Source: Defluviitaleaceae bacterium
GTDB taxonomy: Bacteria > Bacillota > Clostridia > Lachnospirales > WQUN01
NCBI GenBank assembly: GCA_009781725.1
Contig: WQVF01000038.1
Coordinates: 1-34,511, forward strand
Reading direction: 5' to 3'
Length of the DNA stretch: 34,511 bases
Positions within the stretch are counted from its first letter, which is position 1; every line of letters starts with the position of its first letter. The notes beneath the pieces are model-generated. The model saw nothing but the letters and a program-made list of their open reading frames with translations. It did no database searches and was not told the DNA's origin. Positions 1-7,751 of the stretch are shown one piece after another. The position numbers were made by a program, and so were the translations under genes.

Positions 1-124
1 AGCAATCCAAGAATGTCGAAACCCGCAAGTTTCCTGGATTGCTTCGTCGCTTCGCTCCTCAACGCTTTTATGTTGACGGAAAAGCGCATAATTATTCATG
101 AAAATGCTTAACGTGACAGCCCCC
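1..124. repeat. MITE-like repeat family A, copy cut by the window edge
   Basis: This copy matches the right half of the complete element at 24193-24382. It has the core GGATTGCTTCGTCGCTTCGC at about 36-55, then a stretch reading TTATTCATGAAAATGCTTAA near 92-111, and ends at a C-rich tip (GACAGCCCC). The left half lies outside the window. The element carries no ORF. From 125 to 278 I see no gene, only AT-rich sequence downstream of the membrane-protein gene. Confidence 0.75.
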
Positions 125-278
125 TGTTTTTATACTAATTATCCTCGACGGCTGCTTGGATACAAAACCGCTAATCATGTCGCCCGCTTAAGTTTCATGC
201 TTTGGTTTATTCTGGGGGGCAATTAAACTTGCAATTCGCGACAGCCTTTGATTATTAATAATGATATTGACTTCAATA

Positions 279-1091
279 TTACTTACTCATCTCCATAACC
301 TCAAACAACAAGTCAATATTGAGCACATGGACAATATTTATGTCAATCAAGCATCTATCCTTACCCTTCTCATTTAGGCCAAAGAACATCACACTGTCTT
401 CTCGTATTTCAAGGTTTGTGATATCTGCCATTGCAAGGTTTATTACTTTATTACGTTTGGTTTGGGTAAATACCCCATCTTTTAGCTTTAAGTTGTCTCC
501 AAAGGACAATTCCATTGACCTGATAGTCTCTTTTGTGATGTTGTTATTTTTTATGAACCACTCGGTAAATACCCCTGAAAGTATATCACCTGCTGCTTTT
601 ATTACGCTAACACCAGGCTTGGATACGGATTTGGTGACTATGGTTATTGGGCGATTTCTGTTTTTACGATTGACTGCACTTTTGACGGCACCTCTAACCC
701 CTGCCGCAATCCCTGCGCTAATTGCCCCGCCAATTCCTCCACCGACAAGCATTGTAGTGGTTTCAGCAGCCTGATCTTGCAGGCCGGCAATTTCGCTATA
801 GTGATACTGGTGTATCTTTTTACCTTTTTTTACAATAACGCCTTCTTCATGGATGGCCACTTCTGCTTTCATATTATTGGACACTATCCAAAGTATCAAG
901 GGTATAAGTCCCGCCATTACCAACGCTACAACGCCCATGATTGTGTCTTCGGGGTCTATTGGGTTGGAAATAAAGTAAATCCCACCTGCCAATAATCCAA
1001 CCCCAAAAGCGAGCGCAAGCAGCCTTATCAGCCAAATGGTACTACCTCTTGTGCGGCGCATCGCAAATTGATTGCCAAAATTATGTTCCAT
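279..1091 (-). CDS. Membrane protein with two N-terminal TM helices and a possible PH-like domain
   Basis: The protein has 270 residues and its function is not recognised. The start is supported by an AAGGAGG site 6 bases before the ATG. Hydrophobic stretches at about residues 19-41 and 50-70 look like a TM hairpin. The rest is soluble, with a glycine/alanine-rich segment (GGGIGGAISAGIAAGVRGAV, about 117-136) and beta-rich segments resembling bacterial PH-like domains (ITNLEIREDSVMFFGL). It lies 82 bases downstream of the XRE-TPR regulator on the same strand, so the two may be co-transcribed. The PH-like assignment comes from general appearance only. Confidence 0.75.
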   Translation of the reverse strand: MEHNFGNQFAMRRTRGSTIWLIRLLALAFGVGLLAGGIYFISNPIDPEDTIMGVVALVMAGLIPLILWIVSNNMKAEVAIHEEGVIVKKGKKIHQYHYSEIAGLQDQAAETTTMLVGGGIGGAISAGIAAGVRGAVKSAVNRKNRNRPITIVTKSVSKPGVSVIKAAGDILSGVFTEWFIKNNNITKETIRSMELSFGDNLKLKDGVFTQTKRNKVINLAMADITNLEIREDSVMFFGLNEKGKDRCLIDINIVHVLNIDLLFEVMEMSK

Positions 1092-1173
1092 GGTAATCCT
1101 CCTTATGTTTTGTCAGCATCATAGTATTAGCGACACTAAACTTAGTCTATGACGTTTTACGCACATTTTCTTC

Positions 1174-2109
1174 TCAAAACTCCAAGCCCATTATCCTGGT
1201 TATATAATCTTTCGCAAGAAACATTCCCGCTTCATTCTCAAACATTTCGCAGGTATGGTATGCCTGCCGCAAAAGCCTCTCGCCCTCACCAGATTTTCCG
1301 ATTTGATGTAGGCAATTACCCTTTAGAATGATGAGCATTGGCAGAAAATAAAAAGAACGGGTTTCCCTGCATACCTTGCTGCCCACATCACATACCTCTA
1401 TTGCTTCCTCATAACGCTCCAAGTAAAAAAGCTGGATGGCCAAATTATATACCACAGTGGGATAATTCCGGCCCATTTCCACTCTATCAATACAGTTTTT
1501 TTCCAAGTTGCGCTTCATACGGTAATGCATCATACTGGATTTTTCGTCTTCACCTTCGATACTGTAAAGCACCGCAAGCATATTAATTATCTGGATATCC
1601 TGCCTGGATAGGTGATATTCCTCAAATTGCTCCTCGTCAAACTCCGGTATGCTGATTTTTAACGCGTCATGGAGCATTGTACGGACATCTTCTTCCTCCG
1701 CCCCTTTATTGATGGCGTTCATCGCTCTTACAACCATGACAAACTGCTGATTGAGCTCGTTTTTCATATAACGCTTATTATTTGCGAGCTGCTCCACCAA
1801 TGCATCAATTTTGCCAATCATAGGGTCTGCGTAGTCCAGCTTCCTAAGAACCAGATATTCCTCCAGCTCGTTATGGATTTTCTGGACTTCCGTCATTTCC
1901 CCATCTAGGAAAAAGTCTGCTGTATTGCTTGGGTTAAAACCCAGCTTCTCAAGGAGTGCCTCCAAGGTTTTTTTGCTGGGCATTGCCCTGCCACTTTCGA
2001 TACGAGACAGGGTTGCCCTGTCTATAAGGGGATAGGCCAGCTCTTCCTGTGTAAGGCCTTTTTGTTTGCGCAAGCGTTTTATTAAATTTCCTGTATTATA
2101 GTTGGGCAT
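1174..2109 (-). CDS. XRE-family HTH regulator with TPR-like C-terminal domain
   Basis: A 311-residue cytoplasmic regulator. Residues about 8-62 form a Cro/C1-type helix-turn-helix (LIKRLRKQKGLTQEELA, then RATLSRIESGRAMPS). The remainder is helical and repeat-like (NLAIQLFYLERYEEAIEVCD, about 220-240), as in TPR regulators of the PlcR/Rgg (RNPP) type that bind peptides. GGAGG lies just before the ATG. No small secreted-peptide gene is visible beside it, unlike the related regulator at 32458-33777. The downstream gene on the strand is the membrane protein at 279-1091, a possible target. HTH call firm; ligand unknown. Confidence 0.85.
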   Translation of the reverse strand: MPNYNTGNLIKRLRKQKGLTQEELAYPLIDRATLSRIESGRAMPSKKTLEALLEKLGFNPSNTADFFLDGEMTEVQKIHNELEEYLVLRKLDYADPMIGKIDALVEQLANNKRYMKNELNQQFVMVVRAMNAINKGAEEEDVRTMLHDALKISIPEFDEEQFEEYHLSRQDIQIINMLAVLYSIEGEDEKSSMMHYRMKRNLEKNCIDRVEMGRNYPTVVYNLAIQLFYLERYEEAIEVCDVGSKVCRETRSFYFLPMLIILKGNCLHQIGKSGEGERLLRQAYHTCEMFENEAGMFLAKDYITRIMGLEF

Positions 2110-2180
2110 GGTGTTCCTCCAATTGTATTCATCCTCCCGTATATTCTATCATATCTGCCCATTCCAAGCATTAACAGTTA

Positions 2181-2210
2181 TCAAGGGGGGGCGGCAACGC
2201 CGCCCCCTCT
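2181..2210 (-). terminator. GC-rich hairpin after the ChbG-like gene
   Basis: GGGGGCGGC and GCCGCCCCC pair around a 3-base loop (stem about 2185-2208), a few bases past the minus-strand stop at 2217. No clear U-tract follows (CTTGAT), so it may be a weak terminator or an RNA-stabilising hairpin. Confidence 0.5.
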
Positions 2211-2216
2211 CATGCC

Positions 2217-2975
2217 TTATTTTGTATTATCTTTAAGCTTCCTATAGCATATAAGCTCAATATCATTTTCCACTATGACTTTATGGGTTTCATCGGACAT
2301 AAACATCTTGTATTCGCAATTCCGGTCATACCAGTCCGGTATGATATATCTTGCTTCCGGGGTGTCGATTACAGGGTGAAGGGTGAGGAGGGAAATACCG
2401 GGCTTTAGGTTGCGTAGGGTATCGTGACAGTATTCGAATTTCTTCTCCAAGGTCATACCTGGTTCGCCCCCCACACTTATTGACCAGTCGATAGGTACTG
2501 TTGGAGGGATGTTGTATTTGGCAGCAAGCATTAAATAGTCCTCGTATGAGCCTTCTACCAGCTTTACCGTATGCATATGCAAATCGAAATGGGAGGGCTC
2601 TAAGCCCCATTTAAGAGCAAGCTGAGTTTGGGCTTCGAGCTCCCGATGCACATCTTTGGATTTTGCATTTTGCATAACCTCGTCGTTGGTTTGCCACATA
2701 AAATGTAATGGGCTCCATAGGCTTGCGGTTTGGTCGTACTGTCCTACCGGTCGCCATTTGCCATTATCCCATTCGCTGGCCAATGTAAGATGAACCCCGG
2801 TGTCATACTCCTTGTTATTTGTCCACCACCGGATAAAATCATAGGCATAGGGGCAGGGAACCATAACACTGCAGCTAGTTACAATCCCCTTTTCAAACAG
2901 CTCAATACCGGCTGTATTGGCGGCATGGCTACTGCCCATGTCATCCATATGGATTATTAGGTATTTTTTGTCCAT
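2217..2975 (-). CDS. ChbG/YdjC-type carbohydrate deacetylase
   Basis: A 252-residue protein of the YdjC/ChbG family, metal-dependent deacetylases of N-acetylated oligosaccharides such as chitobiose. Visible family motifs are the N-terminal HMDDMG (residues 9-14, metal-binding Asp pair), VHLT (61-64), HFDLHMHT (129-136, metal histidines) and LHP (199-201). No signal peptide is present, so it should be cytoplasmic. The start follows a strong AAAGGAGGAGC site. It stands between the ABC-F gene and the XRE regulator on the same strand and has no PTS or glycosidase partner here, so its sugar substrate cannot be read from context. Confidence 0.85.
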   Translation of the reverse strand: MDKKYLIIHMDDMGSSHAANTAGIELFEKGIVTSCSVMVPCPYAYDFIRWWTNNKEYDTGVHLTLASEWDNGKWRPVGQYDQTASLWSPLHFMWQTNDEVMQNAKSKDVHRELEAQTQLALKWGLEPSHFDLHMHTVKLVEGSYEDYLMLAAKYNIPPTVPIDWSISVGGEPGMTLEKKFEYCHDTLRNLKPGISLLTLHPVIDTPEARYIIPDWYDRNCEYKMFMSDETHKVIVENDIELICYRKLKDNTK

Positions 2976-3024
2976 ACTTTGCTCCTCCTTTTTTGGACGA
3001 TAATAATCCTCTATCTAGAATATA

Positions 3025-4614
3025 TCAATGCACGATTTTGACATAATCATCAAAATTGCCGTCTACACTGTGAAGAGCCTTATCCCGAACATATACAACC
3101 TTAGTCGCAAGCCGATTGATAAAATACCGGTCATGAGAAATGAACAGTATAGTCCCCTTATAATCCGCCAAGGATTCCTCCAAAATCTCCTTGGTGTCGA
3201 TATCCAGATGATTGGTTGGCTCATCCAAAATCAGAAAATTAATGGGGCGTTGTAGCTCCATTGCAAGGCGAAGTATGACCCGCTCACCGCCGGATAGACT
3301 CCCAATACGTTTATAGATATCATCTCCGGTGATAAAGAACTTTGCAAGAATACGACGGGCTTCATTTTCATGGATTTTTGCGTCCTCCTTAAAGGCATCT
3401 AGGATTGTGGCCTTCTCGTTGGGGAAGCTTACCTCCTGTTCGATATAACCTATCTTCGCGCTTTCGGCTACGGTGATGCTGCCTCCTTGTGGAGACAACT
3501 GTCCCAACAGTAGCTTTATGATGGTGCTTTTGCCTGTTCCATTTGCACCAAGCAAGCATACACGGTCTTTGAAGATTACATCCATATTGGCTTGGGAAAA
3601 CAATGGAGCGGTATACCCAAAGTTTAAGTCCTGTATGGTAAGCACCCGCTTACCAGAGCGGCCACCCATTGCAAAATGAATGGGCAGCTTATCCGGGTCT
3701 ATATCAGGCCGCTCTAGCCGCTCAATGCGGTCCAGCTTCCGCTGCATAACGACTGCTCTTCTGGAGAAACGGTTGGCTTCCTTAATACGGCGGATTTCTG
3801 CTTTCATATGCTCGATAAGCCTTTGCTGCTGCTTGAACTTTTCAAAATCCAGCAGCATTAGCCGCTCCTGTTCTTGCAGCGCAAAGGAGTAATTACCGCC
3901 GTATATTTCTATTTCCCCTTGGTACAGCAGAATCGTTTTCTTGACGGTTTTGTCCAGGAAATAGCGGTCATGGGATACAAGGATTACCGTGCCCTTGTAA
4001 TCCCGGATAAAGCCCTCGAGCCATTCCAAGGTCTCTATGTCCAGATGGTTGGTGGGTTCATCCAACAACAGGATATCCGGGGCTTGAAGTAGTACTCGCG
4101 CCAGCTTAACAATGGTTTTTTGACCGCCACTAAGCTCAGTACATTTTTTTGCAAGAAAATCAGAATCGAATTTGAAAGCCACGCAAATTCTATTGAAGTC
4201 AGCTTCGGCTTCGTAGCCGCCTATTGTTGCGAATTGAGTTTGCAGTTTATCGTATTCGTTAAGAAGTTTATCCAGTTGGTCTGTATCCCCCATACCATTC
4301 TCCATCTCTCGCAGCCTGGCTTCCATTGCAAAGACCTCCTGCTGGGCCTGCTTAAGAAATGTTTCAACTGAGACATCATCTTCTATATCCGACTCCTGTT
4401 CCAGATAGCCCAAAGTCGCGCCTTTGCGTATGGTATGGCTGCCTTTATCGTAGGTTTGCTTGCCCATTATTATTCGAAATAAGGTGGTCTTGCCAGAGCC
4501 ATTGCTACCAACCAGGGCAACCTTTTCACCGGTGGTGATGCCGAAGCTTATGTCTTTTAGGACTTCCTTGAATCCGAAGTTAATGCTGATATTACTTAAT
4601 GTGATTTCTGTCAT
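3025..4614 (-). CDS. ABC-F family ATPase, possible ribosomal protection protein
   Basis: A 529-residue duplicated ABC ATPase without TM segments. The first cassette has Walker A GSNGSGKT (36-43), signature LSGGQKT and Walker B ILLLDEPTNHLD. The second has GANGTGKST (about 353-361), LSGGERV and FLILDEPTNHLD. A charged linker of roughly 80 residues (KQQQRLIEHMKAEIRRIKEA) joins them, as expected for ABC-F proteins that enter the ribosomal E site. Some members protect from PLS-A or macrolide antibiotics; others are housekeeping translation factors. The 5' region holds a promoter, leader ORF and terminator, which favours an inducible resistance type. TTAGGAG precedes the ATG. ABC-F is secure; the resistance role is inference. 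Confidence 0.93.
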   Translation of the reverse strand: MTEITLSNISINFGFKEVLKDISFGITTGEKVALVGSNGSGKTTLFRIIMGKQTYDKGSHTIRKGATLGYLEQESDIEDDVSVETFLKQAQQEVFAMEARLREMENGMGDTDQLDKLLNEYDKLQTQFATIGGYEAEADFNRICVAFKFDSDFLAKKCTELSGGQKTIVKLARVLLQAPDILLLDEPTNHLDIETLEWLEGFIRDYKGTVILVSHDRYFLDKTVKKTILLYQGEIEIYGGNYSFALQEQERLMLLDFEKFKQQQRLIEHMKAEIRRIKEANRFSRRAVVMQRKLDRIERLERPDIDPDKLPIHFAMGGRSGKRVLTIQDLNFGYTAPLFSQANMDVIFKDRVCLLGANGTGKSTIIKLLLGQLSPQGGSITVAESAKIGYIEQEVSFPNEKATILDAFKEDAKIHENEARRILAKFFITGDDIYKRIGSLSGGERVILRLAMELQRPINFLILDEPTNHLDIDTKEILEESLADYKGTILFISHDRYFINRLATKVVYVRDKALHSVDGNFDDYVKIVH

Positions 4615-4628
4615 GATTATTCTCCTAA

Positions 4629-4702
4629 CTAGTAATTTTCTTCTGCGAACGCTTCTACGCAGAAAAAATTTGCGGTTTTTGCCGTAGGCAAAAAAATTTC
4701 AT
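4629..4702 (-). repeat. Single copy of the 75-bp repeat family C
   Basis: On the minus strand this nearly matches the unit that occurs three times in tandem at 15346-15570. It contains the small hairpin GCCTACGGC and the stem TTCTGCG/CGCAGAA. It fills most of the space between the attenuator terminator and the ABC-F ribosome site, so it is part of that gene's 5' UTR. Confidence 0.85.
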
Positions 4703-4709
4703 TATTTGC

Positions 4710-4750
4710 AAAAAAATAGCGCCTAAGAGAAATACTCTCCTAGACGCTAT
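4710..4750 (-). terminator. Intrinsic terminator (attenuator) upstream of the ABC-F gene
   Basis: On the minus strand ATAGCG, a T:G pair and CTAGGAGA pair with TCTCTTAG and CGCTAT to make a 15-bp stem with a 5-base loop, followed by a run of U. It lies between the leader ORF stop (4768) and the ABC-F start. The stretch CTATGGAAAT inside the leader ORF (plus positions 4775-4784) can pair, with one bulge, with ATTTCCCATAG (4747-4757), which includes the foot of the terminator. This is a candidate antiterminator. Confidence 0.82.
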
Positions 4751-4767
4751 GGGAAATTGTGATTATA

Positions 4768-4926
4768 TCATCCGATTTCCATAGGTGGCAGATGTGTATT
4801 CGTTCTCGACAACATGCCCAAATGGGCGCACTTATCCCCTTGATGGGCTTCGAGAAACGAAAAACCGCAGATATTCAGCATTTTTATTGCTACCATATCA
4901 AACGAATGTGTGTGAACCTGATACAT
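4768..4926 (-). CDS. Leader peptide ORF (52 aa) of the ABC-F gene
   Basis: A 52-codon ORF beginning MYQVHTHSFDMVAIKMLNI and ending NTHLPPMEIG. The start is chosen because AAAGGAGGTGG lies 5 bases before this ATG; in-frame codons upstream lack such a site. It follows a consensus promoter and precedes an intrinsic terminator and then the ABC-F gene. Known ABC-F resistance genes (for example msrD and vmlR) are controlled by drug-stalled ribosomes on leader ORFs, and this arrangement fits. The peptide itself is not recognised; it could also be a small functional protein. Its last codons hold the proposed antiterminator arm. Confidence 0.65.
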   Translation of the reverse strand: MYQVHTHSFDMVAIKMLNICGFSFLEAHQGDKCAHLGMLSRTNTHLPPMEIG

Positions 4927-5003
4927 CTTACCACCTCCTTTGGGTATGAATGTTTTCGCACAGATGCGGCTTCGCCGCCCCTGCTCACTCCATCTTATAT
5001 ATT

Positions 5004-5032
5004 TATATAAACCACAGAGGAGCATATGTCAA
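5004..5032 (-). promoter_or_regulatory. Sigma-A-type promoter for leader ORF and ABC-F gene
   Basis: TTGACA (plus positions 5027-5032), a 17-base spacer and TATATA (5004-5009) form a consensus-like promoter reading to the left. The -35 box overlaps the TGA of the upstream gene at 5029. It predicts an RNA starting near 4997, about 70 bases before the leader ORF. Confidence 0.75.
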
Positions 5033-5661
5033 GCCTGATGATATATCCGCTGCTTTTTCCTAATAGAAGAACTCCACATAAATACAAAGGCAATAGCCAC
5101 AAAAAACAATCCAATCCCAATATAGCTCCACATGGGCACCTGTATATTTCCTTCGTATTCAACATCGGATACGACATTGCCTGCCTGTAAATCAAATAAA
5201 ATATCTCGCTCATCCAAGGTTATGATGCGTAGGGCATAGCTTACGCCCCCTTCACGGATAATATAATATCGGTCTACATCCCAAAATATCTGCTCTTGAT
5301 TGCCTCTGTAAAACTGATGCACCCGCCCCAGTATTCGCCTGCCGTCAAGTTCCGGTATCTCGTCTACGGCATAATATGGGGGATAGAAAAGCAGGAATGT
5401 CATCCTGTCTTCTGAGAAAAATATTCTTGTTTGGTAATCGAAATAGGTATTGATTTCATATACAAGGTCGTCACCGCGATATAACCCCGAAGGTCTTGTG
5501 TCAAACTCCGGCCAACTTGGGGTCATGTGGATGGTATACCCATCCCCTAAGTACCGATACCAAGGCTCGTCGGGTTCATCCGGCGGGGTGGCATAGGTTG
5601 TTAGAGTCATTCCTAGAATGGCTGATATCAACAAAAATACATACGATATGCGCTTGCTCAA
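5029..5661 (-). CDS. Unknown exported, C-terminally anchored protein
   Basis: A 210-residue protein that I do not recognise. Residues 1-25 look like a signal peptide or TM helix (ISYVFLLISAILGMTLTTYA). About 150 extracytoplasmic residues follow, rich in Tyr, Asp and Glu. A second hydrophobic helix at about 178-196 (YIGIGLFFVAIAFVFMWSSS) precedes a basic tail (SIRKKQRIYHQA), giving a single-anchor topology. It is the last gene of the glutamate operon, 11 bases after the P-loop gene, and the next promoter overlaps its stop codon. Function unknown. Confidence 0.75.
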   Translation of the reverse strand: MSKRISYVFLLISAILGMTLTTYATPPDEPDEPWYRYLGDGYTIHMTPSWPEFDTRPSGLYRGDDLVYEINTYFDYQTRIFFSEDRMTFLLFYPPYYAVDEIPELDGRRILGRVHQFYRGNQEQIFWDVDRYYIIREGGVSYALRIITLDERDILFDLQAGNVVSDVEYEGNIQVPMWSYIGIGLFFVAIAFVFMWSSSIRKKQRIYHQA

Positions 5662-5672
5662 AATAACCTCTC

Positions 5673-6614
5673 CTAAACCATATTCAATTTATTAATATCC
5701 TTCAGCTGCAAGTCACCGCTCTGGCCGCCTACCAGGCCTACCAATAAGTATTCCCCTCGCATCGGGTCATGGGTGATTTCTTTCATTAGCCTAAAGTTTT
5801 CTACCTCGCCGGTGCTTTTCACATGAATTCTTGGACCGGCGCATTTTATATTATCTTCTCCGATTTTTATATACTCATCATTGAGATAGCTTACAGGCAG
5901 ATTCGCGGTTATTATTTCTTTTACCCTGTTTTCCAAGGCTGCAAGCTCTGCGGGGCTTACATTAGGGGGGTTGGGGAAAGCCATTACAAAGCCCTTACGT
6001 ACATCTGTTGTTTCCCATGTGCGTGGCATTCCATATTCCTTCATAACGACTAACATAGTTATATCCTCGGCGGTATGGGCCATCTTGCGGTACTTTGCCG
6101 ATGGATAGACAATGTCATAAATATCCTTTGGGGTCGGGCCAAAGACCGTTGGCCGGGCGATTATAATCTCCTCCCCTATTCCCACCAGGATTTCCGCATT
6201 CATATCTAAGTAGGGGTAGAGCAAATCAAAATGCTCGATTATAAGACGACGGTGCTTTGCCAAAGCCGTGCGCACAAAGGTGACGATTTCATGCATTTGT
6301 GTAAACGCCGTCTGGAAGCGCATGTCCATATGAAATGTAGCGGCATCTCCCATACTGCCAATAGGGTCGCGGATTTGCATAATCTTGCCGGGGCTCATCC
6401 CATGGTCATCATTGGAAAGCTCCAGCCCCGGGAACATCCCCTTGATAAGGGAGGACTTGCCGGAACCGGCATCCCCTACGATACCGATAAGCCTGTCGTT
6501 GATGGATAAATGCCGGTGTGAAATCTGCTCCCCAAGAATCATCAGGCGGTCATTGCCTCGCGGAGCCAGGTAAACGGAATACAACAGGAATTCCTGCATA
6601 AAGAACTTGTTCAT
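5673..6614 (-). CDS. P-loop NTPase of a glutamate-fermentation-associated family
   Basis: A 313-residue cytoplasmic protein with a clear Walker A motif, GDAGSGKSS (47-55), after an N-terminal segment. The remainder has no motif I can name. Similar proteins occur, as I remember, beside glutamate mutase genes in Clostridia, sometimes under a misleading alanyl-tRNA synthetase additional domain label; I cannot check that here. The start overlaps the DUF4387 stop by 4 bases, so translation is coupled. A kinase or metallochaperone-type GTPase/ATPase role in this pathway is conceivable, but no function is established from the sequence. Confidence 0.7.
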   Translation of the reverse strand: MNKFFMQEFLLYSVYLAPRGNDRLMILGEQISHRHLSINDRLIGIVGDAGSGKSSLIKGMFPGLELSNDDHGMSPGKIMQIRDPIGSMGDAATFHMDMRFQTAFTQMHEIVTFVRTALAKHRRLIIEHFDLLYPYLDMNAEILVGIGEEIIIARPTVFGPTPKDIYDIVYPSAKYRKMAHTAEDITMLVVMKEYGMPRTWETTDVRKGFVMAFPNPPNVSPAELAALENRVKEIITANLPVSYLNDEYIKIGEDNIKCAGPRIHVKSTGEVENFRLMKEITHDPMRGEYLLVGLVGGQSGDLQLKDINKLNMV

Positions 6615-6928
6615 ATGGATACCTCAAAGGCCATAAGGGGGGCGTGCTGTTGCGCGCCGTATACATCAGTTTCTCTCAAATCGCCGGAGGATACAGGGCG
6701 GGCAATGGTCACCTTGATGGCCTTTGCCGGGTCAAAGTGGATGATTTCCATTATGTCCTCTGGTGAAATGCCATAAAGCGCGGCAAAGGATTCTTTATTG
6801 ATAACCCCTGCCGCCGCCACAGAACGGTAAAATTTTTCGGTTTTAAACATGATATCAAAGGTAAGTTCATATGGCCCGGCGTTTTTGGACCGGATAACAT
6901 CGGCTAGGTCCCTTAATTTATATGTCAT
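6611..6928 (-). CDS. DUF4387 protein (AtuA-associated)
   Basis: A 105-residue soluble protein matching DUF4387. Family-like segments are KLRDLADVIRSKNAGPYELT (4-23), a middle stretch with YGISPEDIMEI, and the C-terminal RPVSSGDLRETDVYGAQQHA. Proteins of this family are commonly fused to or encoded beside AtuA/DUF1446 proteins, and the AtuA-like gene lies two genes upstream here, separated by a deacetylase gene. It overlaps that deacetylase gene by 11 bases and the P-loop gene by 4. Its reaction is unknown; the context points to the methylaspartate pathway. Confidence 0.85.
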   Translation of the reverse strand: MTYKLRDLADVIRSKNAGPYELTFDIMFKTEKFYRSVAAAGVINKESFAALYGISPEDIMEIIHFDPAKAIKVTIARPVSSGDLRETDVYGAQQHAPLMAFEVSI

Positions 6929-7751
6929 TGTACACCCCCATTGAATATAGACTCTCTCTCGCCTCTAAATCCTCATCATAAACTCTTCCATATATCTTGC
7001 CCGGTACCAATTCTCCATAAAAAAACATAAGCAGCTCGGATAAAGTAACCAGCTCAAAGCCTTGGGCAATCAAGCTCGGTATAACAAATTCCATTGCCTG
7101 TGCCGTTGTTAAATGGATATCATGGAGTAGGATAACGGAGCCGTCTTCCACCTCGTTCATAATGGCCTCATAGATAATATCAGGATTGCGATTGCGCCAA
7201 TCCCAGGTATCCAAAGTCCAATTGGTGATTGTATAGCCCATCTGAGCGGATACATAACGCACTGTGTCGTTGGTGCTGCCGAATGGGGGGCGGAAAAAGT
7301 GTGGTGATGGGACGCCGGTGATGGATTCTATCAGGGCTGAGGTTGATTCGATTGATTCTCTTATCCTTGCTGCTGACAAATGGGCCATGTTGTCATGGGT
7401 CCAAGTATGACTAGCTATTTCGCTGCCAATATTTGCAGCGCGCTCTACTATATTCCTGTGCCGTGCTGAACGGTAACCCAGTACGAAGAATGTAGCACGG
7501 GCATCGTATCGCTCCAGTACATCCAGGATACGACTTGTATTGGGCGAAGGGCCGTCGTCAAAGGTAAGGGCCACCATTGGGGGCCTTGGGTTTATTGGAA
7601 TCGGCCCTTGCCCGTCAAAAATCACAGCCTCATCATCAATGGTCACCCGGATATCACTGGCATAAACAGGGGTTGCAAAGAAAAATAATACCAACAGAAG
7701 AAAAACGCCTATTATCAGAAGTTGATAATATTTACGGGAAAATGTGAGCAA
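6918..7751 (-). CDS. Secreted NodB-type polysaccharide deacetylase (CE4)
   Basis: A 277-residue enzyme with a signal peptide (hydrophobic 10-29, likely cleavage after VYA near 31) and a NodB domain. All five CE4 motifs are visible: TFDDGP (63-68), SHTWTH (114-119, metal histidines 115 and 119), RPPFG (144-148), DTWDW (171-175) and LLHD (198-201). Such enzymes remove N-acetyl groups from peptidoglycan or chitin-like polymers outside the membrane. Its gene overlaps the AtuA gene by 37 bases and DUF4387 by 11, so it is wedged inside a cytoplasmic catabolic operon, where no obvious metabolic role exists for it. Confidence 0.93.
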   Translation of the reverse strand: MLTFSRKYYQLLIIGVFLLLVLFFFATPVYASDIRVTIDDEAVIFDGQGPIPINPRPPMVALTFDDGPSPNTSRILDVLERYDARATFFVLGYRSARHRNIVERAANIGSEIASHTWTHDNMAHLSAARIRESIESTSALIESITGVPSPHFFRPPFGSTNDTVRYVSAQMGYTITNWTLDTWDWRNRNPDIIYEAIMNEVEDGSVILLHDIHLTTAQAMEFVIPSLIAQGFELVTLSELLMFFYGELVPGKIYGRVYDEDLEARESLYSMGVYNDI

